Below are positions 27,338-35,527 of a DNA stretch of 64,000 bases, piece by piece (within the stretch, counting starts at the first letter, position 1; each line of letters begins with the position of its first letter). The notes under the pieces are model-generated. The model did not search any database. It was not told where the DNA came from and saw nothing but the letters and a program-made list of their open reading frames with translations. The DNA is from an uncultured Roseovarius sp. (GTDB lineage: Bacteria > Pseudomonadota > Alphaproteobacteria > Rhodobacterales > Rhodobacteraceae). A program made the position numbers and the translations under genes. Location: NCBI GenBank assembly GCA_947497295.1, contig CANMFU010000001.1:310001-374000 (forward strand), read 5' to 3'.

Positions 27338-29071
27338 TCAGGTCTCGGTTTGCCGCGCGCGCGGGCTGGTCAGGTCGGCGATGGCTTCGTGTTGTGACAA
27401 AAACACGCGGCCTGTCAGTTCGTTCAAAAAGTGGGCGCGAGTCAGGCGGTCCATGACCGGGCCCTTGACCTCGGACAGATGCAGCGCGATGTCCATCTCG
27501 CCCAGCCGCTGGTTGATCGCCTCCAGCGATTCCAGCGCGCTCAGGTCGACCTCATTCACCGCCGAGCATTGCAGGATGACGTGTTGCACGGCCTTGTCGC
27601 GGGTGACGCGGTCCAGGATATGATCCTCGAGAAACCGGGCGTTGGCGAAATACAGGCTTTCATCAATGCGCAGCGTGACAATGGCCGGATCGGTCAGCAC
27701 GTCGTGACGATGGATGTTGCGAAAATGTTCGGTCCCTGCGATGCGCCCCACCTCGGCGATATGGGGGCGCGAGGTTTTGAACAGGTAGAGCAGGACCGAA
27801 ATCACCACACCGCTGGTCACGCCCAGCTCCACCCCGAAGGCCAGCGTGACGGTGATTGTGATTGCAACGGCGACGAAGTCGGGCTTGGAATAGGTCCAGC
27901 TGCGCCGCAGGATGCCGAAATCGACAAGACCGAGGACAGCGACGATGATCGTCGCGGCCAGCGTCGCTTTGGGAAGATAGTAGATCAGCGGGGTCAGCGC
28001 CAGCGCGGCGATGGCCAGACCGGCGGCGGTAAATGCGCCGGCGGCAGGCGTGCGCGCACCCGCGTCGAAATTGACGACCGAGCGGGAAAAGCCCCCAGTG
28101 ACCGGAAAACCGCCCGTAAAGGCTGCGCCCATGTTGGCGGCGCCCAGTCCGATGAGTTCCTGATTTGGGCTGACGCGCTCGCGCTTTTTCGCGGCCAGCG
28201 TTTGTGCGACCGAAATGGATTCAACAAAGCCGATGACCGAGATCAACAGCGCCGGAAGCAAAAGCTGGCCGATCAGATCAGGCGACAGGTCCGGCATGGT
28301 CAGTGGCGGCAGGGCCTGCGGTACGGTGCCGACGATTGCCACGCCTTCTGCGCCCAGATCCAGACCCCAGACCGCCAGAGTTGTTGCGACGACAGCCGCC
28401 ACCGGCCCGGCCTTGGCCGCAACATCGGCCATGCGGGGGCCAAGGCCGATGCGGCGGAGTAGCGGCTTTAGGCCCCGGCGCACCCAGAACAGGAATCCAG
28501 TGGCAGATGCGCCCAGGATCAGGGTGGATATATTGATCTGCGCCAGATTGCCCGCCAGGCTGTGCACCAGCTCGATCAGCGTATCGCCGCTGCCTGAAAT
28601 GCCCAGAATATGGCGTAGCTGACCGACAGCGATAATAATGGCAGAGGCGGTGATGAACCCGGCGATGACCGGGTGCGAAAGGAAATTTGCCAGGAACCCC
28701 AGCCGGAAAAATCCCATCGCCAGAAGGATCGCGCCTGAAAGCGCCGCCAGCGTCAGCGCGGCGGCGGCATATCCAATGCTGCCCTGGCTTGCGACCTCGC
28801 CCAGCGCGGCGGCGGTCATCAGGGACACCACCGCGACCGGCCCGACCGCCAGCGCATTGCTGGTCCCGAACACGGCATAGAGCAGGATCGGCGCGATCGA
28901 GGCATATAATCCAGCCTCGGGCGGCATCCCGGCCAGCAGTGCATAGGCCAGCGACTGCGGCACCAGCATGATCGTCACGATCACGGCGGCGATCAGATCG
29001 TCCGACAGCGCGGCGCGGTCGTAGGTTCTGCCCCAGGTCAGGATCGGAAAATAGCGGGTGATGGCGTGCAT
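27338..29071 (-). CDS. SulP family anion permease with STAS domain
   Basis: A 577-residue SulP transporter. A membrane domain of 10-14 helices (about 25-415) includes the family signature region near AYALLAGMPPEAGLYASI (about 42-60) and GANMGAAFTGGFPVTGGFSRS. The C-terminal STAS domain (about 440-555) includes the FANARFLEDHIL and NEVDLSALESLEAINQRL regions. SulP proteins carry sulfate, bicarbonate or other anions. In this sulfur-oxidation operon, export of sulfite/sulfate made by the dioxygenases is likely, but import cannot be excluded. Confidence 0.93.
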   Translation of the reverse strand: MHAITRYFPILTWGRTYDRAALSDDLIAAVIVTIMLVPQSLAYALLAGMPPEAGLYASIAPILLYAVFGTSNALAVGPVAVVSLMTAAALGEVASQGSIGYAAAALTLAALSGAILLAMGFFRLGFLANFLSHPVIAGFITASAIIIAVGQLRHILGISGSGDTLIELVHSLAGNLAQINISTLILGASATGFLFWVRRGLKPLLRRIGLGPRMADVAAKAGPVAAVVATTLAVWGLDLGAEGVAIVGTVPQALPPLTMPDLSPDLIGQLLLPALLISVIGFVESISVAQTLAAKKRERVSPNQELIGLGAANMGAAFTGGFPVTGGFSRSVVNFDAGARTPAAGAFTAAGLAIAALALTPLIYYLPKATLAATIIVAVLGLVDFGILRRSWTYSKPDFVAVAITITVTLAFGVELGVTSGVVISVLLYLFKTSRPHIAEVGRIAGTEHFRNIHRHDVLTDPAIVTLRIDESLYFANARFLEDHILDRVTRDKAVQHVILQCSAVNEVDLSALESLEAINQRLGEMDIALHLSEVKGPVMDRLTRAHFLNELTGRVFLSQHEAIADLTSPRARQTET

Positions 29072-29141
29072 GTTTCAATCTTTGGTGAACATTGGGTCGA
29101 GGATGATGGCGCTCGGCGCGGTTCCGGTCAGGCCGTGCGGG

Positions 29142-30821
29142 TCACGGCAGGACTGGATGCTCTGGCGATGCCAGCCATTCGCGGCCGCGCAGCATGGCCT
29201 TCCAATAGATTGGGGGCAGCATGCGTTCCTTCAGGAACCATGCCGCGCGGGACGGTCTGGTTCCGTCGATCAGCGCCGTCGGAAGGCTGGGCAGCAGTTT
29301 GCCACCATAGCCGAATTCTGCCAGCACGATCTTGCCCCGTTCAACGGTCAGCGGGCAGGAGCCGTAGCCGTTATAAAGCGCCACTGCCGATTTGCCGCTG
29401 ATGTCCGCGATCACATTTTCGGCCACGGTGGGCGCCTGCACGCGAGCGGCGGCGGCGGTTTTGGCGTTGGGGGCGTTCATCACGTCGCCCAGTGACCAGA
29501 TGTTGTCATAAGTCTTGTGGCGCAGGGTAGACTGGTCAACGTCGATCCAGCCCGCCGCATCGGCCAAGGGCGAGACACGGATGAAATCTGGCGGGCTTTG
29601 CGGGGGGCAGACATGCATGATGTCAAATTCCATCTCGACCCGGCGGGTATCAGCGTCCGAGTCCCTGACCTCGAAAACAGCCGTTTTCGACGCGCCATCA
29701 ACGGCAATCAGATTGTGATGGAAGTTGAGGTTTGCGCTGTATTTCTGGACATACTCCATCAGGGCAGGCACGTACTCCTTAACTCCAAACAGCACAGCGC
29801 CTGCGTTGTTAAAGTGGACGTCGATATCGTTCAGCACGCCGCGCCGCAGCCAGGCGTCGCAGGACAGATACATCGCCTTTTGTGGCGCGCCGGCGCATTT
29901 GATCGGCATGGGTGGCTGGGTAAAAATGGCGCGTCCAGATTTAATGTTTTGCACTAACTTCCACGTGTAAGGCGCCAGATCATAACGGTAATTTGAGGTC
30001 ACGCCATTTTTGCCGAGCGTGGCAATCAGTCCGTCGATCTTGGCCCAGTCCAGCTTGAGCCCCGGACACACGATCAGGCGCGTGTACGTCACCACCCGGC
30101 AGCCATCCAGGATGATGGCGTTTTGCTTCGGCTCGAACGCGGCAACGGCGGCCTTGATCCATGTGACACCGCGCGGGATCAGGCTTGCCATTGTCTTGGC
30201 GGTTTGCTGCGGCTCGAAGATGCCGCCGCCAACCATGGTCCAGCCGGGCTGGTAATAGTGCACGTCCGCCGGATCAATGATCGCAATATCGAGGCCTGCA
30301 TCGCGCGATTTCAGGCTGGCCGCCACAGCAATTCCGGCCGCGCCCGCACCGACTATAACGACGTCATGGGTGGCATCGGGCGCATCGGTGGGCGTCTTGC
30401 CACCATTGGCGATGCGGCGCACCACGCCGCTCATGTCATAGCCCGCGCGCTGGGTTGCGGCCAGAATGTCCGGCACCGTCAGCGTGTCGCTCTGCGCCAG
30501 CGACCATAGGGTAGCTGAGCGCGTGCCAGAGCGGCAATAGGCCAGCACCGGGCCGGGCAGTTCGGCCAGCGCAGCGCCAAAGGCTGCGGCGTCATCTTCG
30601 CTGACTAGCCCGTGGACGATGGGGATATACCGCGCCTCAAGCCCGGCCGATTTCGCCGCCTGCTGGATCTCGCCATAGCTGGGCTGATCGGCTCCCTCGC
30701 CGTCAGGCCGGTTGCAGATGATCGCGCGGAAGCCCTGTGATTTGAGCGCGGGGATATCAGCCGCAGTGATCTGGGACGCGACCGAGAGCCGCGCCGAGAT
30801 GGTCCGTGTCTCGGTCGTCAT
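29142..30821 (-). CDS. Fusion of a DUF442 phosphatase-like domain and a sulfide:quinone oxidoreductase-like flavoprotein
   Basis: A 559-residue two-domain protein. Residues 1-110 are a DUF442 (BLH N-terminal) dual-specificity-phosphatase-like domain with active-site loop Y-C96-R-S-G-T-R; in sulfur loci this domain may handle persulfide. From residue 152 on is a pyridine-nucleotide-disulfide-like flavoprotein (VVIVGAGAAGIAVAASL; a second dinucleotide-binding region near 300) related to SQR/FCC. Membrane helices are absent, as in SQRs, which attach peripherally. The ATG at 30821 has AAGGA upstream; the frame beyond it is noncoding. Neighbours are two persulfide dioxygenases, so sulfide to persulfide to sulfite is a coherent route. 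Confidence 0.85.
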   Translation of the reverse strand: MTTETRTISARLSVASQITAADIPALKSQGFRAIICNRPDGEGADQPSYGEIQQAAKSAGLEARYIPIVHGLVSEDDAAAFGAALAELPGPVLAYCRSGTRSATLWSLAQSDTLTVPDILAATQRAGYDMSGVVRRIANGGKTPTDAPDATHDVVIVGAGAAGIAVAASLKSRDAGLDIAIIDPADVHYYQPGWTMVGGGIFEPQQTAKTMASLIPRGVTWIKAAVAAFEPKQNAIILDGCRVVTYTRLIVCPGLKLDWAKIDGLIATLGKNGVTSNYRYDLAPYTWKLVQNIKSGRAIFTQPPMPIKCAGAPQKAMYLSCDAWLRRGVLNDIDVHFNNAGAVLFGVKEYVPALMEYVQKYSANLNFHHNLIAVDGASKTAVFEVRDSDADTRRVEMEFDIMHVCPPQSPPDFIRVSPLADAAGWIDVDQSTLRHKTYDNIWSLGDVMNAPNAKTAAAARVQAPTVAENVIADISGKSAVALYNGYGSCPLTVERGKIVLAEFGYGGKLLPSLPTALIDGTRPSRAAWFLKERMLPPIYWKAMLRGREWLASPEHPVLP

Positions 30822-30840
30822 GTATATTCCTTCGGCTGGA

Positions 30841-31722
30841 TCAGAGTGCGTTGATCGGCACCTTGAGCATCGGGTTGCCGTCCTTGTCGGTCGGCACCTC
30901 ACCGGCGCGCATGTTCACCTGAAGCGACGGGATGATCAGACGCGGCATCGCAAGGGTCGCATCACGCTCGCTGCGGAAGCGCACGAAGTCCTCGCGCGAT
31001 TTGCCGCCGCCGACATGGATGTTGCGCGCCTTCTGCTCGGCAACGGTCGTCTCCCACGCGATCTCGCGGCCGCCGGGGGCGTAGTCGTGGCACATGAACA
31101 GGCGCATGGCATCCGGCAACGCCAGCACCTTTTGAATACTGTCATAGAGCGTGCCGGCATCGCCGCCGGGAAAATCGGCGCGGGCCGATCCGCCATCGGG
31201 CATGAACAGCGTGTCGCCGACAAAGGCGGCATCGCCCATCACATGCACCATGCAGGCGGGGGTGTGGCCGGGGGTGTAGATGGCGACGCAGTCCATCTGG
31301 CCGATCTTGTAGGCGTCGCCATCCTGAAACAGCGCGTCAAACTGGCTGCCGTCACGCTGAAATTCGGTGCCCTCGTTGAACACCTTGCCGAAGGTATCCT
31401 GTACCACCATGATCTGGTCACCGACGCCGATCTTGCCGCCCAGCCGCTGCTGGATATAGGGTGCGGCGCTGAGGTGATCGGCGTGAACGTGCGTCTCTAT
31501 AATCCAGTCCAGCGTCAGTCCGCGCGCCTCGACCTCGGCGATCAGGGCATCGGCGTGGTCATAGGTGATCTGCCCGGCGGCATAGTCGATATCCATCACG
31601 CTGTCGATGATAGCGCAGTGATCGCTGGCCGGATCACGTACGATATAGCTGATCGTGTTGGTGTCCGCGTCGAAATGGGCGGAAACGTCAGGTTTGATCG
31701 ACATATCGATTGGATAGCTCAT
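30841..31722 (-). CDS. MBL-fold persulfide dioxygenase-like hydrolase, copy 2
   Basis: A 293-residue metallo-beta-lactamase-fold protein with ETHVHADH (HxHxDH), PGHTPACM and CHDY ligands. This is the ETHE1/BLH-type persulfide dioxygenase pattern. It differs from the copy at 25541 in the loops after the first metal motif. GGAG lies before the ATG at 31722. It is followed at 19 bp by the phosphatase-SQR fusion; in other bacteria DUF442 and this enzyme are fused as one BLH protein, which supports their joint action here. Confidence 0.88.
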   Translation of the reverse strand: MSYPIDMSIKPDVSAHFDADTNTISYIVRDPASDHCAIIDSVMDIDYAAGQITYDHADALIAEVEARGLTLDWIIETHVHADHLSAAPYIQQRLGGKIGVGDQIMVVQDTFGKVFNEGTEFQRDGSQFDALFQDGDAYKIGQMDCVAIYTPGHTPACMVHVMGDAAFVGDTLFMPDGGSARADFPGGDAGTLYDSIQKVLALPDAMRLFMCHDYAPGGREIAWETTVAEQKARNIHVGGGKSREDFVRFRSERDATLAMPRLIIPSLQVNMRAGEVPTDKDGNPMLKVPINAL

Positions 31723-31745
31723 AAAATTCTCCGGGATCGGTGCGG

Positions 31746-31958
31746 TCAGCGGCTGCAGGTGCGGATGCCGAACAGGGTGTAAAGCGCGCAGAACCGCATG
31801 GCGGCGGTTGCCACCAGCACGAGGCCGATGATGACGGACGCTGCTGTGGCCCATGTGGCCTCGAAGAACGCGAACCCGCTTATGAACGGCAGGATGATCA
31901 GCAAAAGGCCGAAAACGATACGAAAGATGCGGTCGGTGGTTCCAATATTCTGGGTCAT
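31746..31958 (-). CDS. DUF2892 small inner-membrane protein
   Basis: A 70-residue protein of the YgaP-C/DUF2892 type: TDRIFRIVFGLLLI, two membrane helices (about 12-30 and 36-55) and a CALYTLFGIRTC end with paired cysteines. Such proteins accompany rhodanese and sulfide-oxidising genes. It is the first gene of the sulfur operon proper, 23 bp before the persulfide dioxygenase. Function is unknown. Confidence 0.87.
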   Translation of the reverse strand: MTQNIGTTDRIFRIVFGLLLIILPFISGFAFFEATWATAASVIIGLVLVATAAMRFCALYTLFGIRTCSR

Positions 31959-32051
31959 GGCGAGGTTTTCCTTACTTGGGTTGCCCCCAGTATATCCCCG
32001 CGCATGGGCGGGGGTCAGTGACTTTGTCACACAGGTGCGCAGACGCCGTGT

Positions 32052-32720
32052 TTAACTGCGGTGTTGGGCCAGTTTTGCCAGCGCGTCCGCATCCGTCAGG
32101 GTGATTGTGCCGCGTGTCTGTGCGACCCATCCCCGACGCTGGAATTCCTGTAACTGTCGCGAGATGACCTCGCGCGCGCTGCCCAGTTCGGCGGCCAGTT
32201 GTTGGTGCGTAGTCTGCACCTCGGTGCCGCCTTGGGCCAGTTCGTGCAGTTTCTGCGCCAGCCGCACGTCGATGCGCTGAAACGCGACCTCGTCAATCAT
32301 CAAAAACAGGTCGGTGATGCGCTTGGAGAAGGCGAAAAACACGAAATTGCGGAAGGCGGGCGAATTTGCAACCAGATCGTCAAACACCGGGCGCGGGATC
32401 GCGGCGGCGCGAATATCGGTCTCGGCGATACCCTCGGCGGCGTAATCGTCATAGGCCAGCAGGCAGGCGGTGGTCAGAACGCAGCTTTCGCCGGCATGAA
32501 TGCGATATAGCACAATTTCGCGCCCGCCCTCCGAAGTCTGCTGCACCCGGACCGCTCCATCCAGCAGGAACAGCATGTTTTCCGGCGATTTTCCTGGTCC
32601 AAAGATGACAGTGCCGCGTGGCGCCTCGATGATGCTGCTGCGCGCCAGAAGGGTCTGCTTGATCTGGTTATCCAGCCGCGACAGGCCGCCGAAACGATCC
32701 ACCCAGACATCCGGCATCAT
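32052..32720 (-). CDS. Crp/Fnr family transcriptional regulator
   Basis: A 222-residue Crp/Fnr protein: an N-terminal cyclic-nucleotide-binding-like barrel (about 30-115), a dimer helix (DLFLMIDEVAFQRIDVRLAQKL) and a winged helix with TTHQQLAAELGSAREVISRQLQEF. The barrel lacks the N-terminal cysteine cluster of true Fnr, so oxygen sensing by Fe-S is unlikely. The ATG at 32720 sits 7 nt after AGGA; a GTG five codons earlier lacks a site. It precedes the sulfur operon by 93 bp on the same strand, and is divergent from cydAB. It may respond to reactive sulfur or redox and control both sides. Confidence 0.9.
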   Translation of the reverse strand: MMPDVWVDRFGGLSRLDNQIKQTLLARSSIIEAPRGTVIFGPGKSPENMLFLLDGAVRVQQTSEGGREIVLYRIHAGESCVLTTACLLAYDDYAAEGIAETDIRAAAIPRPVFDDLVANSPAFRNFVFFAFSKRITDLFLMIDEVAFQRIDVRLAQKLHELAQGGTEVQTTHQQLAAELGSAREVISRQLQEFQRRGWVAQTRGTITLTDADALAKLAQHRS

Positions 32721-32922
32721 GGGCGGGTCCTGCACATTTTACGGGCGGGGTGGGCAAAGATGTTCATATTGGCCGATTTCCTGAAATTAAGGCGCGTTCG
32801 GGCGACCTTATCCAGCGCAGCGTGCGTTTGCAAAGCAGGGTGCGACAATTCCCCATTCGTGCAACGTTTGCTTAACAGGGTCCTCTGCATTACCTCCCCC
32901 GCAGTAACGATCGAGGTAAATC

Positions 32923-34371
32923 ATGCTGGGATCATTCGACGCGGTGCTGCTGGCACGCATTCAATTCGCCTTTACGATCTCGTTTCACTTCCTGTTTCCG
33001 GCCTTCACCATCGGGCTGGCCAGCTATCTGGCGGTGCTGAACGGGTTATGGCTGTGGACGCAGAAACGCCGATATCTGGAACTGTTTCGCTACTGGGTCA
33101 AGATTTTCGCGCTGGCCTTTGCGATGGGAGTCGTTTCGGGCATCGTCATGTCCTACCAATTTGGCACCAACTGGTCAGTTTTCTCGGACAAGGCCGGGCC
33201 GGTGATCGGCGGGCCAATGGCCTACGAAGTGCTGTCGGCCTTCTTTCTTGAGGCCGGATTTCTGGGCATCATGCTGTTTGGCCGCGACAAGGTGGGGCCG
33301 GGTCTGCACATGGCCGCGTGCCTTGCCGTTGCTTTTGGCACGTTTTTCTCGGCGTTCTGGATTATCAGCGTCAACAGTTGGATGCACACCCCCGCCGGAT
33401 TTGAGATCGACGCCGCGACCGGCCAATTCCTGCCGCTGGATTTCTGGCAGGTGGTGTTCAACCCGTCCTTTCCCTATCGCCTGATGCACACCGTGACGGC
33501 AGCCTACCTGACGACGGCGTTCATTGTCGGCGGTGTTGCGGCCTGGCACCTGCTGAAACGCCGCCGCAGCGGCTATGCGGCAACGCCGGCCACGCGCACG
33601 ATGTTCTCGATGGCGATGTGGATGGCCGTGATCGTGGCGCCGGTGCAGATTTTTCTGGGCGATTTGCACGGCATCAACACGCTGGAGCATCAACCGGCCA
33701 AGGTCATGGCTATGGAGGGCCATTACGAGAGCCATCCGGACGGCGCGCCGCTATATCTGTTCGGCATTCCCAACGATGAGACGCAAAGACTGGACTATGC
33801 GCTGGGCATCCCCAAGCTGTCATCGCTGATCCTGAAACACGATCTGAACGCGCCGCTGGCGGGCCTCGATACCATTCCGGACGCGGACCAGCCGCCGGTT
33901 GGTATCGTCTTCTGGGCATTCCGCATCATGGTCGCGCTGGGCTTTGCAATGCTGGGGATCGGTGTCTGGTCGCTCTGGGCGCGCTGGCGCGGGCGCCTTT
34001 ATGACGCACCGTGGCTGCACCGGGCGGCGCTGGCGATGGCACCCTCGGGCCTGATTGCTGTGCTGGCGGGCTGGGTTACGACCGAGGTGGGGCGTCAGCC
34101 CTTTACCGTCTACGGCCTCTTGCGCACGGCGAACAGCGCCGCGCCGCTGGATGCGCCTGCGGTGGGCGCAACGCTGGTGGCGTTCATTGTGATCTACTTT
34201 ACCGTATTTGGCGCGGGCACTTACTATATCCTGCGCCTGATGGGGCATGCGCCCGGAGCGGGCGAGCCGCGCCTCAAGGATGCCAGCGAAGGCCCGGTCC
34301 GTGCGGCCGGAAAAACCGCGGCGCATGGCGACAAGCCCGAGCGTTCGGGTGCTGCAAAGGCGGGGGGATGA
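32923..34371 (+). CDS. cydA: Cytochrome bd-type ubiquinol oxidase subunit I (CioA type)
   Basis: A 482-residue subunit with about nine helices. H22 in FTISFHFLFPAFTIG ligates heme. YRLMHTVTAAYL holds a second heme-ligand His. The protein has the short Q-loop of cyanide-insensitive (CioA-like) oxidases rather than the long E. coli form, judged by total length. The enzyme reduces O2 with quinol without pumping protons and resists sulfide and cyanide, which fits the adjacent sulfur genes. GAGG lies before the ATG. It starts a three-gene operon. Divergent from a Crp/Fnr gene across about 200 bp. Confidence 0.94.
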   Translation: MLGSFDAVLLARIQFAFTISFHFLFPAFTIGLASYLAVLNGLWLWTQKRRYLELFRYWVKIFALAFAMGVVSGIVMSYQFGTNWSVFSDKAGPVIGGPMAYEVLSAFFLEAGFLGIMLFGRDKVGPGLHMAACLAVAFGTFFSAFWIISVNSWMHTPAGFEIDAATGQFLPLDFWQVVFNPSFPYRLMHTVTAAYLTTAFIVGGVAAWHLLKRRRSGYAATPATRTMFSMAMWMAVIVAPVQIFLGDLHGINTLEHQPAKVMAMEGHYESHPDGAPLYLFGIPNDETQRLDYALGIPKLSSLILKHDLNAPLAGLDTIPDADQPPVGIVFWAFRIMVALGFAMLGIGVWSLWARWRGRLYDAPWLHRAALAMAPSGLIAVLAGWVTTEVGRQPFTVYGLLRTANSAAPLDAPAVGATLVAFIVIYFTVFGAGTYYILRLMGHAPGAGEPRLKDASEGPVRAAGKTAAHGDKPERSGAAKAGG

Positions 34372-34374
34372 TCC

Positions 34375-35412
34375 ATGTCACTGGTTGAAGGTTTCTCATT
34401 CGATCTGACCGTTATCTGGGCGTTTGTGATCGCCTTTGCCGTGCTGGTCTACGTCATCCTCGACGGATTCGATCTGGGCCTCGGGATGCTGTTCGCGCTG
34501 GAGCGCAAGCGCGGCGACCGGGACGTGATGATGAATTCGGTTGCGCCCGTGTGGGACGGCAACGAGACGTGGCTGGTGCTGGGCGGTGGCGGTCTGATGG
34601 CGGCATTTCCGCTGGCCTATGCGTTGATCCTGCCCGCGCTCTATATGCCGATCATCCTGATGCTGCTGGCGCTGATCTTTCGCGGGGTTGCGTTCGAATT
34701 CCGCTGGCGGGCGGGCGGTGGCGTCAGTCGGGGGGCATGGGACGCGGCGTTTATCGGCGGATCGGCCCTCGCGTCGCTTTGTCAGGGTATCGCGCTGGGC
34801 GCGCTGCTTCAGGGGATTGAAATCGACAAGGCTGCGCGCAGCTATGCGGGCGGCTGGTGGGACTGGCTGACGCCGTTTTCGCTGACCGTGGGCGTGGCCG
34901 TCATGGTCGGCTACATGCTGCTGGGCGCAACGTGGCTGGTGATGAAAACCAGCGGCGAGCTACAAGAGCGGATGCGCACCCGCGCGTGGCCCCTGGGCGT
35001 GGTGACGGTTGTGTTCATCGGTGTCATCAGCCTGTGGACGCCGTTTTTGCAGGAAGGCTACTACGCCCGCTGGTTCGGTGGCTGGCATATCGGGCTGGCC
35101 GCTGGCGTGGGGCTGGCTGTGCTGGCGATTGCGGCACTGATGTTCCGCTCGCTGACCATCCACCGGCATGAATACTGGCCGTTTGCGCTGGCGCTGGCGC
35201 TTTTCACGTTGTGCTTTGTCGGTCTTGGCGTGTCGATGTTCCCCTATGTCGTGCCGACCGAAATCACGATTTGGGAGGCCGCAGCGCCAAAGCTGAGCCA
35301 GCAATTCCTGCTGGTCGGCGCGGTATTCCTCATACCGATAATCTTGGGATATACGGCCTATGCCTATTGGGTGTTTCGCGGCAAGGTCGATCCTGATAGC
35401 GGATATCACTGA
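34375..35412 (+). CDS. cydB: Cytochrome bd-type ubiquinol oxidase subunit II (CioB type)
   Basis: A 345-residue membrane protein with about eight to nine helices. VILDGFDLGLGMLF and WDGNETWLVLGGGGLMAAFPLAYA are the CydB signatures. It pairs with subunit I to form the quinol oxidase. It begins 3 bp after the CydA stop, and its own stop overlaps the start of the small third subunit by one base, so all three are co-translated. Confidence 0.95.
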   Translation: MSLVEGFSFDLTVIWAFVIAFAVLVYVILDGFDLGLGMLFALERKRGDRDVMMNSVAPVWDGNETWLVLGGGGLMAAFPLAYALILPALYMPIILMLLALIFRGVAFEFRWRAGGGVSRGAWDAAFIGGSALASLCQGIALGALLQGIEIDKAARSYAGGWWDWLTPFSLTVGVAVMVGYMLLGATWLVMKTSGELQERMRTRAWPLGVVTVVFIGVISLWTPFLQEGYYARWFGGWHIGLAAGVGLAVLAIAALMFRSLTIHRHEYWPFALALALFTLCFVGLGVSMFPYVVPTEITIWEAAAPKLSQQFLLVGAVFLIPIILGYTAYAYWVFRGKVDPDSGYH

Positions 35413-35525
35413 TGCGCCGGGGCGCGCCGTTATGGCAGCGGTTGCTGTGGTTTGTTGCCATATGGGCGATGTCGGTCGCAGCGCTGGGCGTGGTTGGCTA
35501 TGGTATCCGCCTGTTTTTGCTCTGA
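35412..35525 (+). CDS. 37-residue single-helix third subunit of the bd oxidase (DUF2474-like)
   Basis: A 37-residue protein: MRRGAPLWQRLLWF, then one membrane helix (about 12-33) ending in YGIRLFLL. Small one-helix proteins after cioAB (DUF2474) or cydAB (CydX) complete the oxidase. The ATG overlaps the CydB stop (TGATG). Its stop is 2 bp from the convergent MoeA-fusion stop. It is easily missed because of its size. Confidence 0.85.
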   Translation: MRRGAPLWQRLLWFVAIWAMSVAALGVVGYGIRLFLL

Positions 35526-35527
35526 AG

